Counted from the stretch's first letter, positions 1 to 11,284 are shown. The stretch: 64,000 nucleotides of DNA from Chlorella sorokiniana (GCA_025917655.1 CP084613.1:2854001-2918000), one strand, 5' to 3'. A program made the numbers and translations. Notes: generated by a model not told the origin, from the sequence alone.

Positions 1-932
1 GCTGACGCAGCAGCAGCGCCGCAGCAGCACCGCAGCCTCAACGGGTGCAGGCGCGGCTGGCGGCCGCCCTGGCAGCGGCGCTGCTGGCCACGCTGCGCCG
101 AGCGGCGGCCTGGGCCTGCCTCTCGCACCGCGGGGCAGCCTGACGCAGCAGCAGTCGAGGTCTGTCCAGGTGGCCAGCCCGCCCAGCTCCAGCCTGGCGA
201 CCTTGGGCACCGCGTGCAGCCAGCGGCGGCGGCTGAGCGAGGGCTACCGCCATTGGGAGGCGGCTGGGTTGGCTGCAGATGAGACAGGGTCATGGCAGTC
301 GTCGCAGCAGCCGTCGGCCCGCTCCTCTTTTGCCGCCAAGCCGCCTGGTGACAGCCCTGCTGCCGCCGATGGCCTGGGCGTGGGGCCCGCTGCCAGGGAG
401 CAGGAAGGCGCGCGCCACAAGCAGCAGCTGCGCGCCGCGCTGCATCAGCACCAGCAGGCGGCGGCTGAGCTGGCAGGCGGCGACCAGCGGTTCAGCCCGC
501 GCGCCAAGGCGGAGGGCGCTGCGGTGCTGGACCTGCTGTGCTGCCTGGTGCTGACTCAGCAGCAGGCGGACCAGCAGGGGCTGCGCTACCTGCGCTGGGC
601 GTGCCGCTACCTGCAGGTGCGGCGTGGGGGGCACGCGGCGGGGCGCAGCGTGCATGGTATGTGATAGCTGGGAGGGGCGGCGCCTGCCTCACGTGACCGC
701 GCCTTCCCTGTGCCCCCTGATGCAGGGCGGGCGGGTGAAGCCGTCCAGCCCTTTCTACGACATCCACCTCTCAGCGGGCCTGGCCCTGCGCCGCGCCCGC
801 CAGCACCCCGCCAGCCGCGCTGCCCACACGCACCAGGAGGCTGGCGAGCAGCCAGCAGCAGGCGCAGCGGGGCGCAGCCGCGCGCCACGCTGCTCTCCCT
901 GGGCAGCCTGGCGCGAGCCGCGGGCGCCGTGA
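1..932 (+). CDS. Unrecognised low-complexity protein, 3' end (partial)
   Basis: The gene enters from the left edge: one frame is open from base 2 to an apparent donor near 617 and resumes after an acceptor near 723. The first part is Gln/Ala/Ser/Gly-rich low complexity with LTQQQ occurring twice. A more ordered segment follows at about 415-616, with many Gln and Leu, including VLDLLCCLVLTQQQADQQG. After the intron (GT at about 617, AG at about 723) the exon reads GGRVKPSSPFYDIHLSAG and stops at 930-932. A frame change inside the last exon (about 835-900) cannot be excluded, which would move the stop. I do not recognise the family. The start codon and most of the protein lie outside the window. 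Confidence 0.45.
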
Positions 933-1063
933 TGGGCGGCTCCAGGACCGCGGCTGGCGCCCCTGAACCAGAGCAGGTGCCCTCCTGCTCCGCGGCACGG
1001 CCCCCCGCATCACCCACACACCACCTTGACCTAACTTCGCAGCGAGCTGTACCAGTTTCCTTG

Positions 1064-1105
1064 CCTGCACTGATCCCGCCTGCCTGCCTGCACTGATCCC
1101 GCCTG
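1064..1105. repeat. 23-nt tandem duplication downstream of the first gene
   Basis: The unit cctgcactgatcccgcctg occurs at 1064 and again at 1087, a period of 23 nt, in the non-coding stretch 933-1317 between convergent genes. Nothing else recognisable lies in this stretch except a reverse-strand TGTAA at 1130-1134, a plausible poly(A) signal for the reverse-strand gene that ends at 1318. Confidence 0.7.
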
Positions 1106-1317
1106 ACCCATCGCAACTGTGGTGCCCGTTTACAATCCTCTGCCTCGCTCTGGCTTTCCGCAAATCCGGCCGTGGCGCCTGCCTCCAACCCACCCAGCCC
1201 TCCTCGTGCTGGCCATGCTGGCGCACAGCCTCCGCTCCTCAAGCTCTGTTGCGCAGGGCCTCTGGCCCCAGAATGTGACACCAGACGGTGCAGGGATGAA
1301 GCCAGCGAGGGGCCGGG

Positions 1318-2427
1318 TCAGTAGGGCGCGAAGCGCTGCTGCCCGCCTGGCTGCTTGCCGCCGAGGCGCGAAAAGACGCTGCCCCTGCCACCCCCTGCCG
1401 CCTGCTGGACGGGGGCAGGCCTGGCGGCGGGCACGCCTGGCGGGATGAAGCCCAGGAAGGGGAGCACCCCGCAGCGGTGGCTGCCGCGTTGGAGGCTGCA
1501 GTGGCGGCGGCGCGCTGCGCGTGGTGCGGGTCCTTCCATGCGTCCAGCAGCTGGCGGGCGCGCGAGGCGTGCTGCGGCCCCTTGGCCGCCAGCACCACGC
1601 CGTCGCTGAAGCGCGTCAACGTGCGCCCGTCGCTGATGCTCCACTCGCCCGTGCGCACGTCGCCGCTGCTGGGAGGGGTATGGGGAGGGGTGATCATCAG
1701 AAGGGGGCGCGCGAGCGGTTGCCGCTGCCAGGGTGTGTGGGCGGGCAGCGAGCGGCCATCGCAGCAAGCAGCGCGGGTCAGGGTCCCGGCCCAATGGTCG
1801 CAAGCGCGCACTTGGGGCAGGTCACGCGTATGCCCAGCAGGTTGAGTGCGTCGTTCAGGGTGGCCACGGTGCCGGCATTGTAGTACCCGCCAGAGTCGAG
1901 CGTGATGTTGCCTGCCGGGCGGGGGCGGTGATGCTGCTGGCAGCAGCGGAAGCGTGGCGCTGCGCATGGCACGCAGGCAACACGGCTGCCTGCGTTGGCA
2001 AGCACCGCTTGATGGCAGGCCTGCGCGCCTGCGGGCAGGCAACCAAGGCTGGCGCCGGGGCCCCCAAGCAGCGCCCACCCGCGGAGTCGATGCGTACAAC
2101 GTCGGTGTGCTTGTACCGCACGACCACGTCGCCGCTGTGCTCGTCCAGGAAGCATTCCTGGTGGTCACGATGGTCCCCTGCTGCCTGCCGCTGCTGCTGC
2201 CGCTGCTGCTGCTGCGGCGGCCGTCCACCCCGTCCGCCCCGCCCGCCAAACCTGCCGCCGCGCCCGCCCTGTCGGTCATGTTGAGCCTCCCCACCGTTGC
2301 TACCGCGCGTGCCTCGCCCTCCTCTCCGCTGCTGCTTGCCGTAACCCTGCTGCTTCTCCTGCTGCTTGGCAATCAGGTCGTCGAGCGACAGGCCCAGGCC
2401 CACAGGCTCGGCCATGTTTGATGCCAA
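1318..2427 (-). CDS. UAP56-binding (UIF/FYTTD1-like) mRNA export adaptor candidate
   Basis: Three exons: 2427-2079, 1911-1812 and 1668-1318. Both junctions obey GT-AG and join in phase to give ...RIDSAG/NITLDSGG... and ...TCPN/SGDVRTGEW.... The N-terminus carries GLSLDDLIAKQQ, a close match to the UAP56-binding motif of export adaptors (consensus like LDMSLDDIIK). It is followed by an RGG/RG-rich block (about residues 35-70) and a poly-Gln stretch. The middle, DVVVRYKHTD to SDGVVLAAKG, is well ordered and may be a conserved core. Near 1466-1470 the frame must shift by one base in a G run to reach GVLPFLGFIPPG and the ending RFAPY with stop at 1318; without the shift the frame runs to a stop at 1239. 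By family knowledge such proteins hand mRNA from UAP56/DDX39B to the export receptor in the nucleus. The family call rests mainly on the N-terminal motif plus RGG composition. Confidence 0.5.
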
Positions 2428-2789
2428 TAATTAGGGTCTGTTCGGCGTGATGCCCACGAGGTATTGAGAGCAGATGGGGGCCTTGCGCAGGTCGACAGCG
2501 ATGAAGAGCGGCGGCGTCAGAAGTAATGCGTCAAGACAAGATGTGGGCAAGTGCGCTGTGAAGACTCGGCTCTGGGCCCCAAAAACTTACTCCGCTTGCT
2601 GACATGGCGGGGGCCAGAATTCACCGAGATTAGCCGCACATTGCCGCATGCAAGGTCGTTCGCTACCTCCAGTTGGGTCGTTCGCTGGTTAGGGGTGTTC
2701 CGGCACTTGTTTTCTGCCCGCCTGGCGCGGCATGCCAATCCCTCGGTTCTTGTAGCACCGACTGCACCCCTGCAACCAGCCATCACGCC

Positions 2790-4469
2790 ATGCATCTAGC
2801 GTGCAGCCTCCATGCAGCGCGGGGGCCCTTCGTCGGTGGCAGGAACAGGGGCTTGCATCTGCAGCCGCCACTGTCTCCTCTCCAGAGTCGCCTCGACAGG
2901 TGTTCCTCTGGTCAGAGACGCAGTCACAATCAAGGCCTGGAGGTGGAGCTGGGCGGCGGGGCCATAGATGTGCAGGGCCTGGCAGCGGCGCAGGCTGCTG
3001 GTGACGCAGGCGGCGCCCCCAGCTCTTCGACTGCCTTGGCCTTGCCCAGGTGGGCATCCCTGGGAGCCTTTGGTCAGCTCGCACGTACACCCACTCCAGA
3101 GTGTGCAGCCAGGCAGCAGTGCCTAGCTTGCGGGCGAGCACGCGCGCCGTGGCCTCCTCTCGCCGCGCGTCATGGGCGTTGCTGCTGCCTCCCCCCCATG
3201 CAGGCGATGGTGGATCTGTCGGTGGATCAGGTGGAGGATGAGCTTCTGGAGTCGCTGGGTGCAGCCAAGGGCAGCCGCAGGCTGGTAAGCCTGGAGCAGC
3301 GCACCGCGGTGCTGGAGCGGCTGCGGGGCCGCGAGTACGCCGTGGCGGCGGAGGAGGCTCTCTCTCCAACACCCTCGTCGCCCTGGCGCGGCTGGGCCAG
3401 GCGGGGGCGGCGGCGCGCGGGAGAGCCCCCTGCGCGTGGGCATGGCGGGCCTGGTTGGCGACGACCCCCTGGGGGAGTTTTATGCGGCGCAGATGCGGGG
3501 GCGGGGTGGACCTGGCCTCGCCGCCCGCGCGGGCGCCGCCACCGGCACCGTCACCGTGCTGACCAGCCCCGACGCCCAGCGCACCATGCTGTCCTACCCG
3601 GGCAGCGCGGTGGAGGTGGAGGTGGACGCGGGGCTGGGGGCCGCTATCGCCGCCTCACGCCTGCTGGTGCTGGAGGGATACCTGTGGGAGCTGCCGGGGC
3701 GGCCGCAACAGTAGCCAAGGTGCGCACGTGGGCTGCGCAGGGGCACGCAGGGTGGGGGCATGTGGAGAGGAGGGGGCTACGGGCCACAGGCGGCACAGGT
3801 GCCACAGAGGCCACCACTGTGCTGTGGTCACCCCTGTCACTTCACAGTTGCAGGTGCTGACCAGCACCCCCCTCCTGCAGGCCATTGCCGCTGCCCGAGC
3901 AGGCGGCTGCGTGGTGGCCATGACGGCTGGGGATGCGGGCGTTGTGGAGCGGCACCACGAAGAGATGTGGGCAGCCATTGCTGCTGGCGTGGACCTGCTC
4001 TTCACAAACGCCAGCGAGGCAGCGGCGCTGCTGCGCCTCGCGCCAGACCGCGGCGAGGGGTCTGCCCCCAGCGCCGCCCACCCCCAGCGCCGCCACGGCG
4101 GAGCAGCTGGCGCTGGGCCTGGGGCCGCACTGCGACGTGGTGGTGGTGACGGACGGCGCCGCCGGCTCCCACATTGCCGCGCTGGGCCAGCTGCACTGCG
4201 TGCCGCCCTGCTGGACGGAGGCGCCTCCCGTGGACAGCTGCGGCGCGGGGGACGCCTACGCTGCCGGCCTCATCTACGCCTACCTGCGCGGCTGCGACGT
4301 GGTGGCCATGGGCCGCACCGCCGCCCGCGTCGCCTCCGCCGTCATCGCCAAGCAGGGCTCCATGCTGAGCGCCGAGGCGGCGGCGGCGCTGGTGGATGCC
4401 CTGCCGCGCTCCGCTTCGCGACGCAGCTTGGCCCCCGCGGCTCTGGCCCCCTCAACCCCGGCGGCGTGA
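2790..4469 (+). CDS. pfkB-family carbohydrate/nucleoside kinase (adenosine kinase-like)
   Basis: Exons 2790-2899, 3010-3049, 3204-3719 and 3881-4469. Joined, they give the family opening CLGLAQAMVDLSVD, then GSRRLVSLEQR, GSLSNTLVALARLG, VGMAGLVGDDPLGEFYA, VTVLTSPDAQRTMLSYPG, and the hallmark C-terminal signature DSCGAGDAYAAGL (family DTxGAGD; its Asp is the catalytic base). These enzymes transfer phosphate from ATP to a sugar or nucleoside hydroxyl. The order and spacing fit the adenosine kinase/ribokinase fold and a usual length of about 350 residues; the substrate cannot be fixed. The first exon could encode a transit peptide, and an in-frame ATG at 2673 is an alternative start. The frame is broken at about 3351-3360, 3405-3435, 3490-3510, 3694 and 4070-4085, each repairable by a one- or two-base change in a G/C-rich run, so assembly error is likelier than a pseudogene. 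Confidence 0.88.
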
Positions 4470-5225
4470 TGGAGGGCGGCCGCCCCTCCCCGCTTGCCAA
4501 CAGCGTCGAATGATCCGCTTCCTGCGGCTCCCAATTCATGCGCTCAATCCCATGCAATTTCCCCACTGCAACGCTTTTCCTTGCCTCCCTGAACGACACT
4601 TCCTTGCCCCCTGTACCATGCCTTCATTCCTTATTTAATTCAAAAGGTAGCTTCCTGTCTTGCCATTTCCTCGCTTTGCCTCCTTGTCCTCAATGACAGC
4701 TGCCTGCTCCCCAGCATGAACCGTCCCTCTGGTTTGCATGCGCTGTTTGCAGCACAACCACAGCATTGGCGTACGCCTCTCCTTTCGCTGGCTATCACTA
4801 CAATCTCCTTCCTTGTTCCCTGTGCCCTGCTTGCTAGAGTGTAAGCCGGCAAAGCAGCAAAGCGCCTGACTGGATGCAGCCAGGCCCAACTGCCGTGGCG
4901 CACCGTTGCGCTTCCCGCATCACTTTGACACTCCACAAGACCTGTTGAAGTGAGTGTGGGTCCTTTTCATTCCTTGATTTCCTTGATAAACGTGGTATTG
5001 TGCATGGGAAACCTGCCAGACAACTGGGCGGGCGGCCCACTCGCATGACAGCTGCGCCACACACGCCGATGACCTGGCAGGGGGACATCAGGCCGGTCGG
5101 CGCCGTGTTGATGCTGCAAAAATCTCCATGAGCTCTCAGCGGTTGTATTTTGCCATTGAGGGCCGTCCAGCCCTCGCTTGAGAAGCGGTCGTTTGGCAGC
5201 GCTTGGAGCCGGACAGGCAGCAGGA
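4470..5225. other. Intergenic stretch between two forward genes
   Basis: No coding region is supported here. A forward TGTAA at 4840-4844 may be the poly(A) signal of the upstream pfkB gene, giving a 3' UTR of about 370 nt. The DNA is visibly less GC-rich than the flanking exons. Overlapping reverse-strand ORFs in 4635-5341 have no family-like features. Confidence 0.6.
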
Positions 5226-6811
5226 ATGCTTAAATCGTTTTTAGCTTTCAGAAGGGCGAAGGAGGCGGAGAATGAGGCGCTCTTTCTGAGCCCCGGCTGG
5301 GCCACGCCCAGCAAGCCTGTGTCCCTGTCCAAGCCACCCAATGAAGACGACTATGTGTTGTGGTCGGAGGTGCGTGGTCTGGGAGCCGGACACCTCGATA
5401 CCCGACATGGCAGGGTATGCGCTGCTGGCGGGTAGTGCCCGGCCAGCCACGTCCGGCCACCTTGCTGCTTGCGTGTGTTTGTGCAGGTGCAATCCTTCAT
5501 CCAGATGGCCGAGCAGGCGCTGGCGGTGCGCAACGTGACCAATGAGCACCTGCGTCAGGAGCTGGCAGCGGAGCGCACCGAAAAGAGCAAAGTGAGGCGG
5601 GGCGGTGCTGGTTGCCGTGCAGCTCGCAGCCTCGCGAGGCGGGGCGGTGCTGGTTGCCGTGCAGCTCGCAGCCTCGCAGGCCTGGGGGCTGCCACTGCGG
5701 CATGGCTTGTTTACCATCCAGACAACGGCGGTGATCAAACCGGCGGGGCTGCGCTGCCCGCCTGGCTGGGTGCAGGTGCAGCAGACTTCGAGCGCGGCGC
5801 AGGAGGAGTCGTGCTTCCTGGCGGAGCACATGCAGGGCCTGCTGGATGAGCGGGCGGCGCTGAAGGAGGAGCTGGACAAGGCGCGGCGCCAAGCCGACTA
5901 CCTGTCCCAGGAGAACGAGCTGCTGCGGCAGGAGCTGCTGGGTGGGTGCTGCTCCTCGCCTCGCCCACCCGCCGCTGCTGCTGGGGCATGGCAGCCACTC
6001 TGCAAGCACCCCCCCCGCCCTCGCGACTCAAAAGGGGAGCTTGTGCATGCGCACCGCCGCCTGCTGCAGAGGGCGCTACCCTTGGCGAGGAGAGCAGTGC
6101 AGCGCTGCAGCTGCTGGCACGGCAACAGGAAGAGCTGCGGATGGCGAAGGGGGAGCTGCGAGCGGAGAAGCAGCGCACCGCGCAGCTGGAGAATGATAAC
6201 ATGCAGCTGGTGGCGCGCGTGTCGGGTGCGACGCAGCAAAGCCAGGCTGGGCGGGTGCCAACGAACGCCCACGCGCCGCCCTTCTGCAACCACTTCAGCG
6301 CTGTGCTGTGCTGTGCTGCGTGCGTCGCTTTGCTGCAGGGCTGCTCTGGGTTGGCCTCGCTCGCTGCCTGCCAAACGCCTGCCTGCCTCTTCCCACGCCT
6401 GCCTGCAGCGCTGGAGCGCGCCCATACCGCCCAGGCCACTGCCATGCTGAGCTGCCTGGAGGAAAGCGGCGTGTGCGCCTGCAGCAGCTGTCCATTGCCA
6501 TACCAGACTCGCCGCTGGTGGGGGGGCCCCCCCGCCGCGGCGGCTTCACCGACGACGGCGGCGGCAGCGGCAGCAGCAGCGCGGGGACGGGCGGCGCTGC
6601 GTCTGCCGCCTTCACCGACGCGCTTGACCTGGGGTCAGACGGATCCTTTGTCTCCTGCATCACACCTGCTTCTGCGGCGGCGGCGCCACATCCGCGCACG
6701 GCTGTGCTAGCATGTTTTGCAGCCCTCGCCCTCGCCCAGCAAAGCAAGGGGACGCAGCCGGCAGCAGGCGGCTGGCAGCGCACCAGTTGCCGGGGCAGCG
6801 ACACCAGGTGA
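5226..6811 (+). CDS. Coiled-coil protein of unknown function
   Basis: Exons appear to be 5226-5369, 5487-5591, 5776-5941, about 6070-6225 and from about 6409 to the stop at 6811; the first three junctions are GT-AG and in phase. The protein opens MLKSFLAFRRAKEAENEAL, then a short Ser/Pro region and a predicted long helical middle rich in Glu, Gln, Leu and Arg (EHLRQELAAERTEKSK, LKEELDKARRQADYLSQENE, QEELRMAKGELRAEKQRT), typical of a dimeric coiled coil. The C-terminal part is Gly/Ser/Ala-rich and probably disordered. The last exon appears to shift frame around 6470-6475 to reach RVRLQQLSIAIPDSP. No enzymatic motif is seen. It may be a cytoskeletal or scaffold protein, but nothing in the sequence decides this. 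Confidence 0.6.
5594..5677 (+). repeat. 42-nt perfect tandem duplication inside an intron
   Basis: The segment starting gaggcggggcggtgctgg at 5594 is repeated immediately from 5636 with an identical sequence, two copies of 42 nt. It lies in the intron between the second and third exons of the coiled-coil gene. Because 42 is a multiple of three and the copies contain no stop in one frame, that frame stays open through the intron and could support intron retention. Confidence 0.9.
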
Positions 6812-7500
6812 CGCGTAGTGACTTCCCTTGCATGCTGCGCTCGTCGAAATAACGTAGCGGCAGCGCTTGAGCGCCTTTGCACCCCACACGCACTTATGAC
6901 CTGGCTTTGAACCTGTGACCCTCACACACTGTACTCGCTGCCTCCACCCCCGCTGTTCCCGGCCACCACAATTTTCCCCGTCCAGCTGGGGACACCCTAG
7001 AGTCACCGCTCCGACATGCCATGACCGACACCCGGGTCCGTGCCCATCTGTAAATTTGGCCGTTACTTGGTTGATGCGGCGGCACACACCATGCGGAATC
7101 TGGGCATGGGAGCTGGGAGCAGCAGGGTAAAGTGGGTTGGGCGTGCACCGGGAAGTGATGGTGGCGGCAAACTCGGCGGAAAAAAAAAAAAACTGGTGGG
7201 AGGGGAGTAGGGCGCATGTCGGCTGGAGGATGAATAGGCGTACATGAATGGGTGGGAAGGTGGTGCCAGGGCGAAAAGCGGGGTTGGGATAAGCCAGCAC
7301 AGCACAACCGTGAGAAGCACGTCCAGGCCCTGAAAACAATGCAACTCTCACTGGCAGTGGCACGTTTAGATACGAGGAAGAAAGCAACGGTCGAGAGAGC
7401 AGTGTCAAGGGGTGCATGGGGTTTCAGCTGGCTGGATGAATCCGTCTCTGGCGGTCTGAACCACCCAAAACTGCATAGCATACGTCGTGCTCTCAGTCCG
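6812..7500. other. Convergent intergenic region with A13 tract
   Basis: This separates the coiled-coil gene (+) from the CblC-like gene (-). A forward TGTAA at 7049-7053 is a likely poly(A) signal about 240 nt after the stop at 6811. A run of 13 A lies at 7180-7192. I found no supported gene; the long reverse-strand frames here (down to 6707) lack family features and start outside any transcript signal. Confidence 0.55.
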
Positions 7501-9499
7501 TCAGGGCGCTGTGATGGGCGTGCCCACAGGCGCAGCTGGAGGCGGCGCGGCAGTGACGGAGCCCAGCTGCGCGGCTTGCTTGCGCGCGTCGCTGGCGCCA
7601 CGCCGGAAGGAGGGGAGGGCGGGGTGCAGCAGAGCGGAGGCAGGGAGCAGCGGGGTGGCGGGGACCAGGTTGCGGCGCAGCAGCGCCTTGGCAAGCACGG
7701 CGCGGTCCCGGGTGTAATGGTACCGTATCTGCTCGTCTGAATACCGCATGGGATGCCCTGCGGCAACCGCAAGGAGAGGCAGCGCTGAGCGCTTGCAGCA
7801 GTGTGCTGAGTTGACGAAGTGCACAGGGCCTGGGAGCTGGCCAGGGTGAAGCTGCGCCCAAGTCACGGGCCGACAATGAGCAGCAGCAGTGGCAGCGCAC
7901 CCACCTGGGCAGGGGCTGTCGCGCACCGCCACCCACGCCTGCCAGTTGGCGGTCACAGCCCGCATGCTGGGCCTGCCCTCGCGCAGCGTGCCTCCGCGAC
8001 GCGCCGCGCAGCTGCCCGGGCTGCCTGCCTCCGGAGGGCTGCCAAGCGGGAGGCTCGACAAGGTAGCTGCCGGGCCAGGGCCGCTGGTGCCCGCATTGGT
8101 GCTCGCCCGGTCGAGCCCAGCAGCCGCCGAGGTGCCAGCACCGGCCAGCGGAGCGGCGTCCAGGCCAGAGAGCAACTCTGGGGGGGATGCAGCATCCGCG
8201 TGCGCCTGCGGGCTGCCGCACCCGCCGCTGCCTGCGGGGTGCTGCCGACGCTGGGGCAGGCAGCCTCGTCGCCGGCCGTGCTGCGAGTGGCGCCCGGGCA
8301 GGCCGGCATCCCCCTCCTCCTCCTCCTCCTCCTCGCTGTCCAGCCCAAGCTCCATGGATGCCTCTGCCAGCGCCGCCTCCGCCGCCTCCACCTCCACCTC
8401 CGGCAGGCTGAACTTGCGGCTGGTGTTGTGCACCGCCGTGTGCAGCGCTATCTGCACGTACCGCTGCGTGGCGGTGGGCAGAGGGTTGGGCAGCTCCAAG
8501 GGCTTGGGCTGCGGGGAGGTGCGGGGGGGGCGTTGGACCAGTCAGCCGCCTCGAAGGCCAGCCATCCGCTTCCCAGCCCAGCCATTGCATGTGATGCCCA
8601 GTTTGCTGCGCTTGGCGCGCCATGCCCCCTCCCCCGAAAACACCACTTCCCCCCCCCCCACACACCGCGCGGTACGGCGTGTCGTCCAGGATGATGGCGC
8701 AGCGCAGGCTGAACCAGGGGCCGTAGCGCGGGTGCAGGCACAGGTGGCTGCCGTGGTCCAGGAAGGCTAGCCCCGAGTGGTGCGCCATGCGCTGCAGGGC
8801 CACGTGCTCGCTGGCGGCGCCCCGCCCGGGGGCGGCTCCAGGTCCGCCGCGCGGCGGTGCGACCAGTAGAGGCGCGCGGGCCGCCCGGCGCCGCCGCCGC
8901 CAGCGCCGCCCCACCGCCGCCTCCAGGTACTCCTCCAGCGGGTGGTCGGCGGCCAGCAGGTCGGGGTTGGCGGCCAGGGCCTGCAGGAAGGCCTCCCACA
9001 GGGCACGGGAGTTGGCCACCAGGATGGCGAGCGCGTCGGCGCCGGCGGCGCCCGCGGTGGGATGCGCGCGCCCAGCTCCGCGGGGATGCTGTCGTTGTAC
9101 CTGCGCGCATGGTTGGTTGGGTGTGAGGCGGCACCAATGCGAACAAGCGTTGGTGTGGGTGTTTGGCAGGGCTGGCCAAGGGGCTGAAGCAGCAGTGTGA
9201 AAAGCCTTGCGTGCGGCGGAAGGAGCGGGGCAGGTGCGCCTCGTGCGGCAGCGCGATCGTCCCTCTGCTTGGCCCCAACAACCCCAGCACACTAGTGGTG
9301 TAAGCACTGCAGCAAGCCCCAGACGCGCCGGTGCAAGTGCCCCTTCGTTGTTCTGGTGAACCCGAGATGATTCGACCCGTTCGGCCCCCCAATGCCAAAG
9401 TGATACCTCAACTCACCATTTGATACAAAGCGGCTGTATGATATCGATGCCAGCCTCCGCGAGGCTACGCGCCAACACAGCTACTTCAGGAGGCTCCAT
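7501..9499 (-). CDS. MMACHC: CblC/MMACHC-type cobalamin-processing protein
   Basis: Four exons: 9499-9417 (first, 83 nt), 9100-8666, 8508-7905 and 7757-7501, all GT-AG. The first junction recreates the conserved Trp-Tyr-Asn: IDIIQPLCIKW/YNDSIPAEL, parallel to human MMACHC ...VAWYNELLPP. Later matches are ALAILVANSRALWEAFLQAL, DHPLEEYLEAAVG, LCLHPRYGPWFSLRCAIIL (human CIHPRFGGWFAIRGVVLL), WQAWVAVRD and RYSDEQIRYHYT (human RYSEEQKAYF). CblC removes the upper ligand of cobalamin by reductive decyanation or glutathione-dependent dealkylation in the cytosol. An acidic insert (EEEEEEEGD) and a long Ser/Gly-rich loop in exon 3 make it about 459 residues against 282 in man. Exon 2 changes frame near 9055-9062, 8890-8925 and 8826-8835, all in C/G runs. 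The overall call is strong because motif order and spacing are kept. Confidence 0.85.
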
Positions 9500-9848
9500 A
9501 CTGCTGTCAAATTGAGTGTCCAATCATTAGCAAAGCGACGCTGAACAACAAACTGTTATGGACGCCGGGCGCTCAAACACCAGGCGCTGTGGGTGCACTG
9601 ACGCACCTCAGCGCAACAGCGTGCTTGCCGCTGCCACAACGATATTTTTTCTACTCATACAACACAAGTCGGAACGGCCTTGCCAGCCTTGGCATTACCA
9701 TGTGTTTCGCTGTTTGATAAACAGCAAGTATTAGTATACAGGCCAGGTCAACGTCCCCACGGACCATCAACACTTTGCACGTCACGTGGAGAAGACGTGC
9801 GCTGCAGCAGAGGACGACATACATGCAGCAGCATGTCAGAACTCAAAC
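9500..9848. other. Intergenic region between two reverse-strand genes
   Basis: This is upstream of the CblC-like start and downstream of the membrane-protein stop. It is AT-richer than the surrounding genes, for example around 9640-9740, consistent with promoter plus 3' UTR. I see no gene or clear regulatory motif. Confidence 0.4.
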
Positions 9849-11184
9849 TCAACCGGCGTGTCGAGGGCCACACTGGCAGCACCCGCCCTTCCCACCTGTG
9901 ATGAACCCCACCAGGAACCAGCAGGCGCAGCAGATAGGCATCAGGGAGGAGCACTGCGTGCGGTCCAGCAGTCCTTTCGTGATGTACAAATACGAGAGCT
10001 GGGGGGGTGGGCAGGGCAGCAGGGGAGGAGAGGTGGGGCCAGGTGCGCAGCACCGGCACACGGCCGACAGCACAGGAGCAGCAGCCCAGCCTGCTGGCCA
10101 GGTGCGTGCCCACCGGGAACAGGAGGGTGGTGAACAGCTTGCGCTGCAGCCCCGGGATATCCTGCTGCAGGAACCACCAGGACGCCAGCAGCAGCACCGC
10201 TGCACTGAGGTGCAGCGAGGTGGAGGAGGAGAACGCTGGAGCGGGAGAGCCAGGTGCAGCGCCATCCGCAGGGCCAGAAGCGTGCAGCTGCACAGGCAGA
10301 ACCAACAGACCGCTTGTTAACGCCTTACAAGAGTATGCCACAGCAGCACAATGTCCTGAACATGTCCACACGCTTGCCTGCTGCACCTCCCCAGCCAGGG
10401 CATCAAGCTGCTGCCGCGTTTTCTTGAGGCACCGCAGCGCCTGCATGCAGAGCGCAGGTGAGCGGCCTTGGGCGAGGCGCCTCTGGCAAATGCGGGGATG
10501 GAGAGGCGACCACGACGCTGGGCGTACCTTCTTTTGTCCCCCTCATTGGCATCCAGTGCGACTTGGAGCTCCTTCAACGCCTGGCGGGAACTGGCAGCAC
10601 TTGTGTTAGTCGTCAGGGCCCCGCGGAAAGGCTCCACTCACGAACCTGCCAACAGGCTGCGCTGCAATTTGCCTGCACACCTTTCTATACTCGTCCTCTC
10701 GGATGTGCATGTGCGCCAGGATGCCCTGGACTTCGCGCATCTGCACGCGGCCACGAGCCAACAAATCAGCGCCGCGAGTGCCCAGCTGTGCAGCGGTAGC
10801 CCCAGCTCACCACTGCTTGGAGCATGCCCTGCGCATCCCTCACCTTTGACTGCTCCACAAACCCTGCTGGAGGCACGCCGGCTCGGCTGAGCAGGGTGAA
10901 AAACAAGCCAGCACACCACGAAAGCCACTGAAGGGAGAGTCGCCACGGGCTGAGCGCGAGCGCCGTGACAAGGCTCATAGTGGCCTTGGTGTTCACCACC
11001 AAGCTCTCCAGGGCTACAAATCGCTGTGGAAAGTACTGGACAAAGGAGCTTTGGCCGCCGGGAGCCCCCACCAGCGCCTGGTTTCAAGCTCGACCTCGTC
11101 AGGAAACCTCTTCCGTCCTGAGCTGCCTGACACGACCAGTCTTCACGTAATCAAGTCGTTTGCGCGCGACAGATTGGATCGCAT
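9849..11184 (-). CDS. Unrecognised multi-pass membrane protein
   Basis: A possible first exon starts at ATG 11184 (MRSNLSRANDLIT) with a donor at 11146. The main exon ends at a clean GT donor after GFVEQSK near 10846 and contains FVQYFPQRFVALESLVVNTK and two hydrophobic helices, ATMSLVTALALS and LSLQWLSWCAGLFFTLL. Further small exons read MREVQGILAHMHIREDEYRK, QALKELQVALDANEGDK and ALRCLKKTRQQLDALAG. A downstream exon has a hydrophobic segment, AAVLLLASWWFLQQ, and the last has YLYITKGLLDRTQ with another hydrophobic segment, stopping at 9849. The pattern (helices at both ends, charged helical middle) suggests an organelle or ER membrane protein. I do not recognise the family. Joining exon 1 to exon 2 needs one extra G near 11065. 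Confidence 0.45.
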
Positions 11185-11284
11185 GGCTGCGGCCCAGTGC
11201 CAACAAGGCATCCCGCCACCCGCTCGCCCTGGCGCGCGAGTCGTGCACCTCATGGTGCTCCCCGCCTGAGCCCCCACATAAGTG

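Noticed and set aside
6890-6960. A reverse-strand GGTTCAAAGCC resembling a tRNA B box
   Set aside because: No matching A box, cloverleaf or acceptor stem could be drawn around it.
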